From the NCBI GenBank assembly GCA_005784505.1, contig VCAZ01000271.1, positions 191,501 to 255,500 of the forward strand: a stretch of 64,000 nucleotides of DNA, written 5' to 3'. This document shows positions 40,411 to 50,600 of the stretch, piece by piece (the first letter of the stretch is position 1; each line of letters opens with the position of its first letter). Made by a program: the position numbers and the translations under genes. The notes below the pieces were generated by a model. It was not told where the DNA came from and ran no database searches. It saw only the letters and a program-made list of their open reading frames with translations. The stretch is from Bagarius yarrelli (taxonomy: Eukaryota; Chordata; Actinopteri; Siluriformes; Sisoridae).

Positions 40411-41500
40411 TAGCAACATTTACACGGCATGAATCATGTGACCCAAATCAGATTTTTTTTCCTCCAATATGGCACAGATGGGATACGACCCCATTTTTCG
40501 ATTTTTTTTAGGTCTCATTCATAAGTGGTAATAAATGGGATATGAATCAGATACGTACATTAGTACACTGTCATTTAAGCAGCCAGATCAGATTTTTACC
40601 TGTCAATGTGAGTCAAATGTTATTGAATAAGCAACGGTGGTGCAAGACGTCAAATCAGGTGGACACCACCAGCGATATATAATAACACAACTGTGTATTT
40701 TAATATTTATTATTTTTGTTTACTTTTAAGCCTGTTTAGTCCGTAAGCAAATCATATAATTAACGCTATCAATGCTACTACATTCGTCCAGGGTGCTGGA
40801 CGTGCTATAAGGGCTCTGCTCTTTTTTTTCCTCCGGTCTCTTTTGTCGTCCTTTCAACATGATGTGAAAGTAACACACTGAATTATCATTTTGTCTTTAT
40901 CCATTGATTATCACGCCGTTTTAACTTCCTTTTCTGGTCAGTACGTCTACATTGGGTTGTATAGTCACAAAATCGGAACTGGACATCAAGATCTGCTTTT
41001 TTTTTGCTGTCAATCAATAATTTATTGTTAGATTTCCTAAAGTTTGGTTGAAAAAAAATTCTTAAATGCTCATTTTTTATAATTAAAACAATAATAAAGA
41101 TTTATTTAAATATTTAAATTAACTTGAAATGAAAGCTGACACTGAAGACTCCTTCCTCTTTTATCAGAAAACTTTACCAAAGAAACATTTTAAGCAATAA
41201 TGTTTTTACCTTTATTATTATTTTTAATAGTACACGCTGCGAGTCACATTTATATTTATTCCTTGGCTGTTTCTGATATAATTATAGCTCCGCCTCCAAA
41301 GGTATTTATTGGCATTACATTTCTTGTAAGGGTGATACTACGCCTCATAAGTCTGTCCTGAGCGTCTATGCAGGAGTATCAACGCATTATTAACTACTTA
41401 ACCTTCCTGCTTATTATGCAGTTATTATCCTGAAGCGTGTTATTCCGTAACCAGTATGAATTATTCAGTAACGACGGCAAAAGTAATAGAAAAGGCGTGT
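40411..41500. other. Mostly unique, AT-rich; possible old DNA transposon at its start
   Basis: CACGGCATGAATCATGTGAC + CCAAATCAGATTTTTTT at 40425 and CAGATCAGATTTTTACCTGT near 40583 look like parts of a non-autonomous element, but I could not pair its ends. The rest is AT-rich with no gene. Confidence 0.35.
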
Positions 41501-42005
41501 CGTTGGGTAAGGGAAGGATGGGTAAGGGACGCCCGGGGACGCCCGGGGACGCCTGCAAATTTCCTGAAGGGTATTCGATGACGAAGTGGTCTCTCGTGAT
41601 TTCGCCGGTCTGATGACTAGCCGCGCGGTGACTAATATCTCGCTAGTTCAAACATTTGAGTACAGCTAAAGTGCTTTTTTTTTTGCTGTCGAAAAAAAAA
41701 TTCCAGAAATAATTTTAACTTTTTTTTTTTTTTTTTTTTTTTTTGGAAAGTACAGATTTGCCTGGAACGATTTCTAGGTTATGAAGTTTAATCCCTGCAG
41801 ATCTGCATCGATAATTACGGCGACGAAATCTAGCGCCGTTTCTTCATTACGGCTAATTATATCTCCGGCGTCTGTAATCCTTTTAATAATCATCAGATAA
41901 GCGGCGGAGTCCGACTCGGAGTGTGTGGTAAGCCGGTTCGGGGGTGGCGAGAAATTAAAACTGCCTCGCTGTCAAGATATGAACAAGCAATACCATCAAC
42001 AACTC
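41501..42005. promoter_or_regulatory. Candidate conserved non-coding cluster
   Basis: Short 10-bp tandem GGGACGCCCG (2.8 copies, 41527-41554) followed by CpG-bearing, non-repetitive sequence (GTGATTTCGCCGGTCTGATG, GATCTGCATCGATAATTACG, TTCATTACGGCTAATTATAT, CTGTAATCCTTTTAATAATC). TAATTA/TAAT cores are dense at 41805-41895. A T run at 41721-41744 interrupts it. Confidence 0.35.
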
Positions 42006-42028
42006 TGTGTGTGTGTGTGTGTGTGTGT
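42006..42028. repeat. (GT)n microsatellite
   Basis: About 11 GT dinucleotides. Confidence 0.95.
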
Positions 42029-42088
42029 TGGCAATCACTGTGATATGGTTAAAGGATGATTTGTTTAGAACTTTTAGTATGAGAAGAA

Positions 42089-42244
42089 AGTGGTAGCTCA
42101 GTGTTGAACAAATGATAGTGGGTTCAATTTACAGCACCACCAGGCTGCCACCATTGGGCCCATTGACCCTCAACTGCTCGAATGGGTAAATTGGTAAAAG
42201 ACCCGCTGGAGAAGGGTGTTGGCCAAATGCCAGGAATATAAATG
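42089..42244 (+). mobile_element. SINE-A copy
   Basis: AAAGTGGTAGCTCAGTGTTG, B box TGGGTTCAATTT, CCACCATTGGGCCCATTGAC, CAACTGCTCGAATGGGTAAA, GGCCAAATGCCAGGAATATA. The head has lost the segment between A and B boxes. Confidence 0.87.
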
Positions 42245-42972
42245 AGAACATGAGAAGAAGAAGATGAAGTTCTTTAGTCCACCTTCTTCACATATTCATC
42301 TCTGAGAGTCAGCGGCTAATAAAATCAACATCTATACATTTAATTGATTTATTAGCATGTGATGAACTGCCGCTAATAAATGCTGCTGTTAGCCTGCAAG
42401 GCTTTTTGTGGGCGTGGCTACACATATAACTTGAAAATTGTCAAAATGGCCACCAGATGGTGCCATACTCTGCATATATTGTGGATCTGATCTTACAAAT
42501 CCGATATCCGATTTGAATATCGGGAAAAATATCGATTATCAGTCAAAATTTATTGTCTTGTGATCTGAAAAATCGTCAATTAAAATTTTTTTTTTTTTTT
42601 GCAACATTATCTCATTTTTTGGATCTGAATTCACATTATTTTAAAACGTATCCTATTTGTAACATTAATGTTTTATTATTATATTAAAATGACATTATTT
42701 CCACTTGAAGGATAGGATGTACCTTTATTCGTCCCACAGTAATTGAAAAAAATGATCTCCGAAATTTAAGTTAGCAATGAATTTTTTTTTTTTTTTTTAC
42801 ATTGTTTCTTGTCAATTAAAAAAATTTCACAGACATTTTTTCCTGAAGTACGAAAGTGATTTTATTTTTACTTTATAATCATTTTTTGTTTGCTGTTGAA
42901 CGAATTTAATCATTTAAGCCTGTTTATTTTGATTAGTTTAGCGGTTCTGGGTGTTTAGTGCAGGAGTGGCTG
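42245..42972. other. AT-rich unique sequence
   Basis: T runs at 42586-42600 and 42783-42799. AAATATCGATTATCAGTC near 42527. No gene recognised. Confidence 0.5.
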
Positions 42973-43411
42973 TAGTGATGGAAAGTTCAGCTAATTTTAC
43001 TGACTCGGACCTTTGAATTTTGTAAACGAATCTTTGATAGAATCTTTTTTTGAGTCATTTTAGCAAAATATCATTAAAATGTTATGCTTAAATTCCTTAA
43101 CCAATCTACAATTTAACCAAACCTCACTTCACCTCCTACCAGTCTTCGGGTTTGAGTCGTTGAGCCGTTCATCATGTGACATCCCATAAACTTATCTAAT
43201 GCAGTCATAAAGAGAATTGATTCATTTATCTCTCAAGTCTTCGGATTTGATTCATTTGTTCATCACGTGACAGCCCCATACGATTAACCAATGCAGTCAG
43301 AGAACCGCATGCACGACTGAATGAATCACTCCCCGAGATGACTCGTTCTCCCTGAGTCACATTAAAGGTTCATTAAAAATAAACGAATCATTTAAGAACA
43401 ACCCACCACTA
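42973..43411. mobile_element. hAT-like non-autonomous element with decayed 8-bp target duplication
   Basis: Left end TAGTGATGGAAAGTTCAG and right end (minus strand) TAGTGGTGGGTTGTTCTTAA form an imperfect inverted pair. Flanks AGTGGCTG (42965-42972) and AGTGACAG (43412-43419) agree at 6 of 8 bases. The interior holds a tandem pair at 43138-43220 and 43237-43325 (GTCTTCGG, TTCATCA(T/C)GTGACA, AATGCAGTCA). No coding capacity. Confidence 0.65.
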
Positions 43412-43743
43412 AGTGACAGTAACCAAAGCATGAGGTCACTATTTTCACTCGTTTTTTTTGTTTGTTTGTTTGTTTTTTGAACTAGAGTAAAAAATAACTT
43501 CTGGTGGTACTGGATGTGGTGTCATCAATCGATGCTTTTTTTTTTTACTTCTTTATTCTCTCCTTCATTCAAAGTTTTCAGATTTGAATGAAGGAGAGAA
43601 AAAAGGTGTCTCAGGTTCTGCCAAAATTCTCCACACCGATCGGGTTCCACTTTCCCAGATTGAGTTCTCTAAACAAAATTCGATCCAGAACGACTGACAT
43701 TGATCTCTGTTTTTTTAACCCACTGAGTAGTTGTGGATTTTCT
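43412..43743. other. Unique sequence with (TTTG)n
   Basis: GTTTGTTTGTTTGTTTTTTG at 43459-43478 and a T run at 43539-43547. GATTTGAATGAAGGAGAGAA near 43581 partly inverts TCTCTCCTTCATTCAAA just upstream (43557-43573), a small hairpin with about a 10-bp loop. Confidence 0.6.
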
Positions 43744-43840
43744 TATGGGGTCCAGCAGGGGGAGTTTGGTGGTGCTGGGAATTAAACCCATAATCTTTTG
43801 ATCAGCAGTCCTGAACGTTACCGCTGAGCTACCAGCTCGA
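43744..43840 (-). mobile_element. SINE-A fragment
   Basis: Minus strand: AGCTGGTAGCTCAGCGGTAA, GGACTGCTGATCAAAAGATT, ATGGGTTTAATTCCCAGCAC, CACCAAACTCCCCCTGCTGG. It ends at the start of the core. Confidence 0.82.
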
Positions 43841-44092
43841 TTGCACTGTTTTCCCCTCAAATTCTACTTTTGTAGTTATTCCCACGTTCATAAGACTTCG
43901 TTTCAGAACTTAAATAAACAGAAATTCTTGCTCTCTTTCAGTTTCCATCAACACTCTCTCTCTTTCCCTCTCGCCCACTTTCTTATCAGCTGTAGTCTCT
44001 CTTTCTCTCTCTCACTGTTCCTCTCTCTCTTTCTTCTCTGTCTCTTACTGTCTCTGTCTCTTCCATCTCTCTTTCTTTCTCACACACACAAA

Positions 44093-44135
<43 letters not shown>

Positions 44136-44415
44136 ACACACACACACATACACACAAACACACTTCTTCTCTTACTTTTCCTTTCTCTCTTCTCTTCAAT
44201 CTTGCTGCCTCTTTCTTGCTTTCTCTCTCTCTTTTCTCATTCAACACTCTCTCTCTGTCTCTTTCTTTCTCTCTTTTTTTATTTTTCTCATCCGCTGCTG
44301 TCTTTCTTTCTCTCTCTCTTTTCTGTCTCTCACTGTCTCTGTCTCTTCCCCTCACTGTCCCTTCTTTACTTCTCTCTCTCTTTTTCTCTCTTACTTTCTT
44401 TCTTTCTCTCTTGAT
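43841..44415. repeat. Polypyrimidine CT-rich tract with AC patches
   Basis: CT-rich from about 43930, with (CT)n at 44104-44132, AC patches at 44082-44093 and 44135-44163. The 291-codon plus frame over it (43841-44716) is low-complexity and rejected. Confidence 0.92.
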
Positions 44416-44665
44416 GTCTGGCTATCCTTCTTTTTTACCATCCTGTGGTGTCTCTGATGACCTTCCTCGTTTACCTCTAAACGCCCGGATTGCCAGAACA
44501 CCAGCAACCCCCCCCCACCACCACCACCACCCCCACAAAACAAGTCCATTGTCTACAGCAAGCGAAGCTATTATGATAACTGCACATAATGGCTGCCGTA
44601 ATTTTTCATCATACTGCTCCAATATTCCGGGACTGGCCCAGTGCAAGCAAAGCTTATTAGGGCAG

Positions 44666-44705
<40 letters not shown>

Positions 44706-44890
44706 GCACACCGTAACGATTCCTTTGTAATAAGTTAAACATGACAAATGAGAACCGTTGCATTTTCCTTCTTTGCCTGTAGTTTGTTTTTCTTTGCTTA
44801 AGTGATGCGCCATCGCAGGAGAATCGGCGTCTCGAGCCTCCAGGAACATTTCTGTTTTTCCTAGAAATAAACCAGCGGTAAAAACAGGGA
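44416..44890. promoter_or_regulatory. Candidate conserved non-coding island with (AC)n
   Basis: AAGCGAAGCTATTATGATAA, CTGCACATAATGGCTGCCGT and AATATTCCGGGACTGGCCCA (44560-44660) look like constrained sequence. (AC)n at 44668-44703 and a (CCA)n patch at 44517-44532 bracket it. Confidence 0.33.
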
Positions 44891-45440
44891 CGAGCAAAAG
44901 GGTGAGAAATTGTGAGAGAGAAAAAGGAGGGAGACACAGAAATAGGAATGGAAAATGATAGGGGAAGAAATTGAGAGCAACAAAAAAAGAAACAGAGAGA
45001 CAGACAGAGGAAGTGAGAGGGAGAGAGAGAGACAGGGAGACAGATACAGAGAGAGAGGCAGAAAAAGAGAGAAATAGAGAGAGGGAAAGAGAGACGAACA
45101 GAGAGACAATGAGAGATAGAGAGTGAGAGAGAGAGAAAGAAAGAGAGAGAGAGAGAGACAAAGAGAGATGGAGAGAGAGAGACAGGGAGACCGATACAGA
45201 GAGAGAAACAGAGAAAGCGAGGGGAAAGAGAGAGAGACACACACGGAGAGAAAGAGAGAGAGAGAGAGACAAAGATTGGGACAAAGAGAAATAGAAAGGG
45301 AGAGAGAGAGAGAGGAAGAGAGAAAGAGAAATAGAGAGGGAGAGAGAAATACAGAGAAAGAGAGAGAAAGGAAGAGGGAGAGAGAGAAAGTGATAGGGAT
45401 AAGGAGAGAGAGAGATATATATAGAAAGAGAAAGAGAGAG
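44891..45440. repeat. Purine-rich GA tract, about 550 bp
   Basis: GAGAGA, GACAGA and AAAGAGA words throughout. The GGGAGACAGATACAGAGAGA / GGGAGACCGATACAGAGAGA block occurs twice (45035 and 45185, about 150 bp apart). The 379-, 245- and 237-codon minus-strand frames over it are repeat-derived. Confidence 0.93.
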
Positions 45441-45877
45441 GGTGGCTGTCTGAATAAAAATAGCCCCTGGAGGTTTTTGTACCTAGGAATATTTCTAATA
45501 ATAATAATAATAATGTCATCATAGAACAATTTGTAATAACCACACACACACACACACACACAGATCTTCAGATGACACAAAATGCACTCGTCCCTCATAC
45601 CTACTAGAAGATGTCTGATATTTCATCTTTATCGTTTTATTAAAGATTTAAATAGTTTTGCGTTCACAACTCTGCATACACATCGTGTGTGTGTGCGTGT
45701 GTGTGTGTGTGTGTTGTACTACTGCTGATTTTATTTCCACATGAGAATTTAATAAACATGAAGAAAACATAATTTTAGATGATCAGTTTCATCCCGACTC
45801 CACAGAAGAGTGAGACTGGTGAGGAGAAGACGAAGACGAAGAAGAAAACAAATGAGGGTCTCAGTTCTTCTAGTCAT
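45441..45877. other. Unique sequence with (AAT)n, (AC)n and (GT)n
   Basis: (AAT)n at 45497-45514, (AC)n at 45540-45562, (GT)n at 45685-45714 and a GAAGACGAAGACGAAGAAG patch at 45825-45846. No gene. Confidence 0.65.
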
Positions 45878-46106
45878 AGGCCCTGTCCCAATACCCACAC
45901 TACACCCTAAAGTCTTCCGGACAGTGTGCAATTTTAGTGCACAAGGGAACAAGTGCGCTGTACAGAAAGTCTGCATTTAGGGCACAAATAGGTGGAGCGG
46001 AAAAGCTTACCAGCGAATTGGGACACCCTACACACTTGCACCCCTTAGAGAGAACGCACCAATAGTGGGGCATAAGGGTGTAAGTGCGGGTATTGAAAAA
46101 CAGCCC
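45878..46106. mobile_element. MITE-like element with imperfect terminal inverted repeats
   Basis: Left end GGCCCTGTCCCAATACCCAC + ACTACACCCT pairs with the right end on the minus strand, GGGCTGTTTTTCAATACCCG + CACTTACACCCT. Interior GTGCACAAGG and CCTACACACTTGCACCCC fit a common fish MITE design. No target duplication is visible and no coding capacity. Confidence 0.68.
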
Positions 46107-46470
46107 AACTTCCTCCTAACCTCTCATGTCTCCATCCATAGATCCTATAGCATAGCTACATAATTAATCATTTTGGCTGATTAACTTCCCTAGCTGGGTT
46201 GCTATCTTAGCTAGTGTGCTAACTAAACTAGCTGGCCTGCTAACCGATCTAACAATCTGACTTGCTAATTAACTTAACTTGCTAATCAAAGCAGCAACAT
46301 TTAAATGTTAATGTAATTAACCTAAACTAAGCTAGCAAACTTACTTATCTGGTTAACCAACAAAAGTCTGACTTTCTAGATTTGATTTTGGATTAAGTTT
46401 AAAAAAAAATAAATATATATATATAATGACGCTTTTAAGATTTTTAGTGATAAAAATCGAACATCAGGGC
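46107..46470. repeat. Degenerate CTAGCTGGCTTGCTAAC array 1
   Basis: AGCTAGTGTGCTAACTAAAC, TAGCTGGCCTGCTAACCGAT and TAACTTGCTAATC words at 46190-46375. The same vocabulary fills 47561-48005. AT-rich at the end. Confidence 0.72.
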
Positions 46471-46775
46471 AGGAGAGTGAGACAGATAGACAGACAGACA
46501 TAGGGAGACAGAAGGACATAGAGTAAGTTATAGAGAGACAGAAGAGAAGAAGAGAGAAGAAGCATGGACAGACAGGCGGACAAAGGAACATGGAAAGAGA
46601 CAAATAGGCAGAAATAGACAGAGAAAGACATATACAAAGGGTCAGGCAGACAGATAGACAGACAGAAGGAGAAAGAGAAATATATACATAGGCAGAAAGA
46701 AGGGAAAAACAGCCAGACAGGCAAGAGAAAAATATCAAGATAAATATCAGACAGACAGACAGACAGACAGAAAGA
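46471..46775. repeat. Second GACA/CAGA array
   Basis: GACAGATAGACAGACAGAC, GACAGGCGGACAAAGG and a pure GACA core at 46749-46774. Similar in type to 2.9-3.8 kb. The minus frames are not genes. Confidence 0.9.
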
Positions 46776-47560
46776 GGGAGAGAAACAGATGGTTTTAATA
46801 GTAGGACAGGTGAACCCACGGCTACAAAAGGTAAACTATCAGTATGACTATCAGAACTAAATTCATGTTGGTTTTATCTCATCATTTGCGTTTTTCTCCA
46901 TATTTCATTTAATCTTTTTCTTTATTGCTTCGTTCCCAGGAGTCATGTCCCGTCTCCGACAGGTCATATCAATACCAGTGTCAGTGCCCTGTCCCCGGCT
47001 GGCTGTCCTCTATCAATAAATGTTTAGCAAATTCCGATTTTGCTGCATGTGAATAATTTATTGCGCGTGATTAGCATCTATGTTTGGTGGAAACTTAAGC
47101 TGGAGAGAAAGATCTGGTTTCTTGGATGTTCGTCTCAAATCTTTAAGACGATACGTGAGAATGAAGCGATAATCAGAGAGAGAGAGAGGAGGTTCCGGTT
47201 TTTCTGAAGGCTCTGGCTTAAAGGGACGTCATCCATCTTCCTGTGATGCTGAACAACCGAGAATTGAGAAAAAAAAGCACGGTTCTTGCATGAATTGGGT
47301 TCTGTCAAGGTCAAGGTCCCGCTCTGTTTTTTTTTTTTCAAATTTCTCCAAAACTCTTTTTTTCCATTAGGGAATAAAATTGGAACTGAACCAAAACATT
47401 TTTGATTTACAAAATTTTTTTTTTTTCAGGGGTTCTTCAAAGGTATTTAGATACTTATAAAGATGTCTCATCATTCAAACCTAAGCCAGTCACATGGAAA
47501 GTGTATTACAAGCTTGGCATGAAGGGCAGAAGTTTGTGTGTGTGTTTATGAAAGTGTATC
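46776..47560. promoter_or_regulatory. Candidate conserved non-coding island and flanks
   Basis: 46930-47110 is non-repetitive: GACAGGTCATATCAATACCA, TATCAATAAATGTTTAGCAA and GTGAATAATTTATTGCGCGTG (TAATTT/ATTA and GCGC words). T and A runs (47326-47338, 47412-47426) break up the rest. Confidence 0.32.
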
Positions 47561-48005
47561 AACTAGCCTAGCAAACAATCAACCATGTTGTCTGACATGC
47601 CTCCCAAGCTGGCTTGCAATCCAACCTTGTGTGCTAAGTAAACTTTCTGATATGCTCTAGCAAACTTACCTAGCAAACTAACTAACCTAGCCGGCTTGCT
47701 TCCAGAGCTAACAACTTAACCAAGCTGGTTGGCTAACTAATTGAGCAAGTTAACTAAACAACATACCTACCTCGTTTAGCTTGCTCACTCACTAACTAAG
47801 CAAATCTGTCCAACTTGCTAATCAAGCTAGCTGGCTTGCCGACTAACCAAACTAGCTCACTAACTCAGCACTCTAACTAATTTATTTGACTTGATAATTA
47901 TCCTAGCTGGTTCATAAATTATTGTCACCTTGCAGACTAACCAACCTATCTGACTTGCTTATAATTCAGCTGGTTATTATAAACTAACCTAGCAAACTAG
48001 CCAAT
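47561..48005. repeat. Degenerate CTAGCAAACTAACTAACC array 2
   Basis: AACTTACCTAGCAAACTAAC, CTAGCTGGCTTGCCGACTAA and CTAACCTAGCAAACTAGCC. Clearly related in words to 46190-46375, 1.4 kb away. Confidence 0.78.
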
Positions 48006-48079
48006 TTGACCGCAACATTTTTTTTTTCACTCACTAGCAGAGACGAAGCTCTGTGTAACGATGTGATTTTAAGGAAGTC

Positions 48080-48500
48080 ATTTTTTTCTCAATTGGGCAG
48101 ATTTCCAAATGGTCACAAAGATTACCAATGTTCACCAAAAATACCAATGGTCAGTTATTTTACCAATGATCACCAAGATGAACACTGATCACCAAGACAA
48201 ATCACCAAAATTACTAATTATCAACAAGATTACCAATGATCAACAAGATTACCGATGATCACCAATATTACCAATGATCACTAATGATCACCAAGATAAG
48301 ATACCAAAGATCATCAAGTATTACCAATGATCACTAATGATCACCAAGATTACAAATGATTATCAAGATTGCCAAAGATCACCAAGATTACTAATGATCA
48401 CTAATGATTACCAAGATTACCAGTGATCACCAAGATTTCCAATAAGAATCAAGATTACCAATGATCACCAAGATTACCAATAATCACCAAGATTACCAGT
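48080..48500 (+). repeat. 19-bp minisatellite
   Basis: Consensus ATCACCAAGATTACCAATG with variants (ATCAACAAG, ACTAATGATC). Units are clear at 48425-48500, looser upstream. It begins about 75 bp after the CTAGC array. Confidence 0.9.
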
Positions 48501-49340
48501 GAGCAAGTTTACTCCTTACGTTAGTTTTGTTCTATTGCTATTTATTCATGCTATGTATTTTAGCTATTAAGAAGGTAAAATAAAAATAAAATTGTTCATT
48601 AGCATTGAAAAATGCCTTTAGGCAAAAAGAAAAAAAGAAGAGAAGAGAAGAAAGAGCAAGTTGGAGTTGTAATACTGTGCTGCAGGGTGTGTGTGTGTGC
48701 GTGTATGTGTGTATGAGTGTGTTTATGGAAATTGACCAGTGTGCAGTAACTGTTCATCTGGTGCAAGCCTTTGAAGTGGAGATGCTCGACACAGCCGCCG
48801 TCTTTGTTCTTGGTAATTGCCTAAATGATCTCTGTGGAGTGCCGGGCCACGCTACAAGCCGACTAATCCGGGGCATGCCTAGTGATCTGACAGAAAACGG
48901 TGTATGCCAGTCCACCACCACTTCCCCCCCACCCTTTCCAACAAATCTGCTATTCTGTTTCTTCCCTTTATTAGCCATACGCAGCAGGGTATCTGGGTAA
49001 AAGATGTCAGAAGGCAGAGAGGAGGAGGAGAAAGGAGGAAAAGGTGACGTGTTTGTTGTCAGATGAAGGTCTGAGCTTAGCCACACGCTTGCTGTTTTGT
49101 TTCCCCCTCGGGTTTCTGCCCGCTATCCCTCCCGCTATCATTTTCTCACCCCGTTGCGCATTGATATGATAATAGGCTGCAGCTCCGCTTGCAAAATTTA
49201 CTCCAGAGTACTTAGCAACAAGGCGATATTACGTGCGTTCTGGACCTAGCGTTTAACCCACCGCCGGCAATCGGCTGTGGGGGTCGGGAGTCGGGAAGTT
49301 GGAGACGTTGCTGAGGGGGTGAGTGGTTGAAAGTGTGAGT
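48501..49340. promoter_or_regulatory. Candidate conserved non-coding cluster
   Basis: 48730-48910 (GTTCTTGGTAATTGCCTAAA, GCTACAAGCCGACTAATCCG, GGCATGCCTAGTGATCTGAC) and 49085-49270 (CGCATTGATATGATAATAGG, AAGGCGATATTACGTGCGTT). A (GT)n lies at 48688-48701. A 131-codon plus frame (48605-49000) overlaps the first core; its residues are unrecognised and its start lies in a purine run and GT tract, so I do not call it a gene. Confidence 0.37.
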
Positions 49341-50350
49341 TTAGGATACCACCAGAGCATGAAGAATCCCTGTTGAAGGGTAGAGGAAAAAAGATGGAGT
49401 CAGGTCAGGTCTTCAGCCTGCAGCACCCAAAATGTACAGCGTTTCATTGCAGACTCTCATTCTGTTCAACTGGGCTTTGTTTTTAAGCTCCTCACTGCAG
49501 AAGTGTGGCACCACCATTCCGTCCTTCCAGCCTCTGCCAGACAGAAAAGAAGAAACACAACTGATCATTACCACCTACACCAAACAATCGTTAGACTCAC
49601 TCCAGATAACGAAGTCATCGGAACCACCATGTCCACACACACACACACACCAAAACGTAATAAGGCAGACATACATCCAGTGGTGCATCTCCACCCACTC
49701 ACTAAACCCTCAAAAAAAAAAAGCCAACCCACCCACCCCATCCAGGGACCCGTCCATGAGAAAGAGTATCAGGTAGACCGAGGTCCCGTATAAAAGCGGC
49801 CTACATGAATTATAAATTAAAGGCCACCGGAGCCAGAGCCTGTGGGATGCACAGGGAGCAATGGTGCACATGTTCCCGGAACAAAGCACAACCACAACCA
49901 CCACCACGGGAGGGGGGCAGGACCCAGGGTGGAAGGGGTGCGGTAGGACGCTGGAATTACAAGGCAGAAGGGTGGGGTACTCGCATGTGTTGTCTGATTT
50001 ACACAAGATCAACCAGGTTGCAGGTTCCGTTGCGTAGACTCAGCTTTATATTTTATGATTTTAATTTGAATGCAGTTTTGCGGAAATCAATTTGAAGATA
50101 AATAAAAAAGAATTAAACTATTTCTCGATTGTCAACCGTAAGTTATAGACCCAAATGTCTTTTTCTTTAAGACATTTTTTGGGCAATTAATGTATTTCTA
50201 CACTTTGTTTTATTGACATTATTTCTATTTTTAAAATTCATTTTATTACATTCAAATGAATCCCCTTTACCCATATTTATTGTTTATTTGTAAATTTCAG
50301 CCATTGCAGTGGTAGCTCAAATAGTAAAGATCTTTTTTTTTGTTGATTGG
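49341..50350. other. Unique sequence, partly regulatory-looking; unrecognised open frames
   Basis: Two overlapping frames of 114 and 96 codons (49432-49776, 49503-49793) run through a (AC)n at 49632-49651 and an A run. The first begins with a hydrophobic, signal-like stretch but has no family I recognise. 49790-49880 (CGGCCTACATGAATTATAAA, TTAAAGGCCACCGGAGCC) looks like conserved non-coding sequence. 50100-50350 is AT-rich. Confidence 0.3.
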
Positions 50351-50600
50351 AGTACTACCCACGCTCTTACCGATCAACGCCTTATAACCACTTCCTTCTT
50401 TAAGATATACAATATTGCACAGTGAAATTAGTGCATACCCCATCTTAGAACAATGAGGTCAAAGTGCATTGCCATTGTTGGGCCCTTAAGCATGGCCCTT
50501 AACCCTTTCTGTATGCACTAATTTCACTGTGCAATATTGTATATCTGTAAAGGGGAAGTGGTTGTAAGGTGTTAATCGGAAGAGCGTGGGTACAATTCCC
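50351..50600. repeat. SINE-derived inverted repeat (hairpin)
   Basis: Left arm 50351-50437 and right arm 50512-50600 are inverted copies: TATGCACTAATTTCACTGTG, CAATATTGTATATCT, GGAAGTGGTT(A/G)TAAGG and AAGAGCGTGGGTA appear in both. The 74-base loop contains CATTGTTGGGCCCTTAAGCA + TGGCCCTTAACCC, the SINE core. The arm sequence AATTTCACTGTGC matches the tail of the second SINE type at about 58540, so the hairpin is probably two SINE-related pieces joined head to head. Confidence 0.82.

Noticed and set aside
40411..40990. Complete non-autonomous transposon
   Set aside because: The left part looks like one, but no inverse of that end could be found on the right.
43841..44716. 291-codon plus-strand frame
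   Set aside because: Composed of (CT)n and (AC)n translations, with no recognisable domain.
44422..45561. 379-codon minus-strand frame, the longest in the window, and overlapping 245- and 237-codon frames
   Set aside because: Most of the length is serine/leucine from a GA tract and cysteine/valine from an AC tract. The remainder crosses a regulatory-looking island and matches no family I know.
48605..49000. 131-codon plus-strand frame overlapping a conserved-looking core
   Set aside because: The start lies in a purine run followed by a GT tract, and the rest matches nothing I know. The core reads better as non-coding.
49432..49793. A 114-codon frame with a hydrophobic start resembling a signal peptide, and an overlapping 96-codon frame
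   Set aside because: No recognisable family, no splice context, and both pass through an AC tract and an A run. I cannot support a gene, although transcript data could change this.
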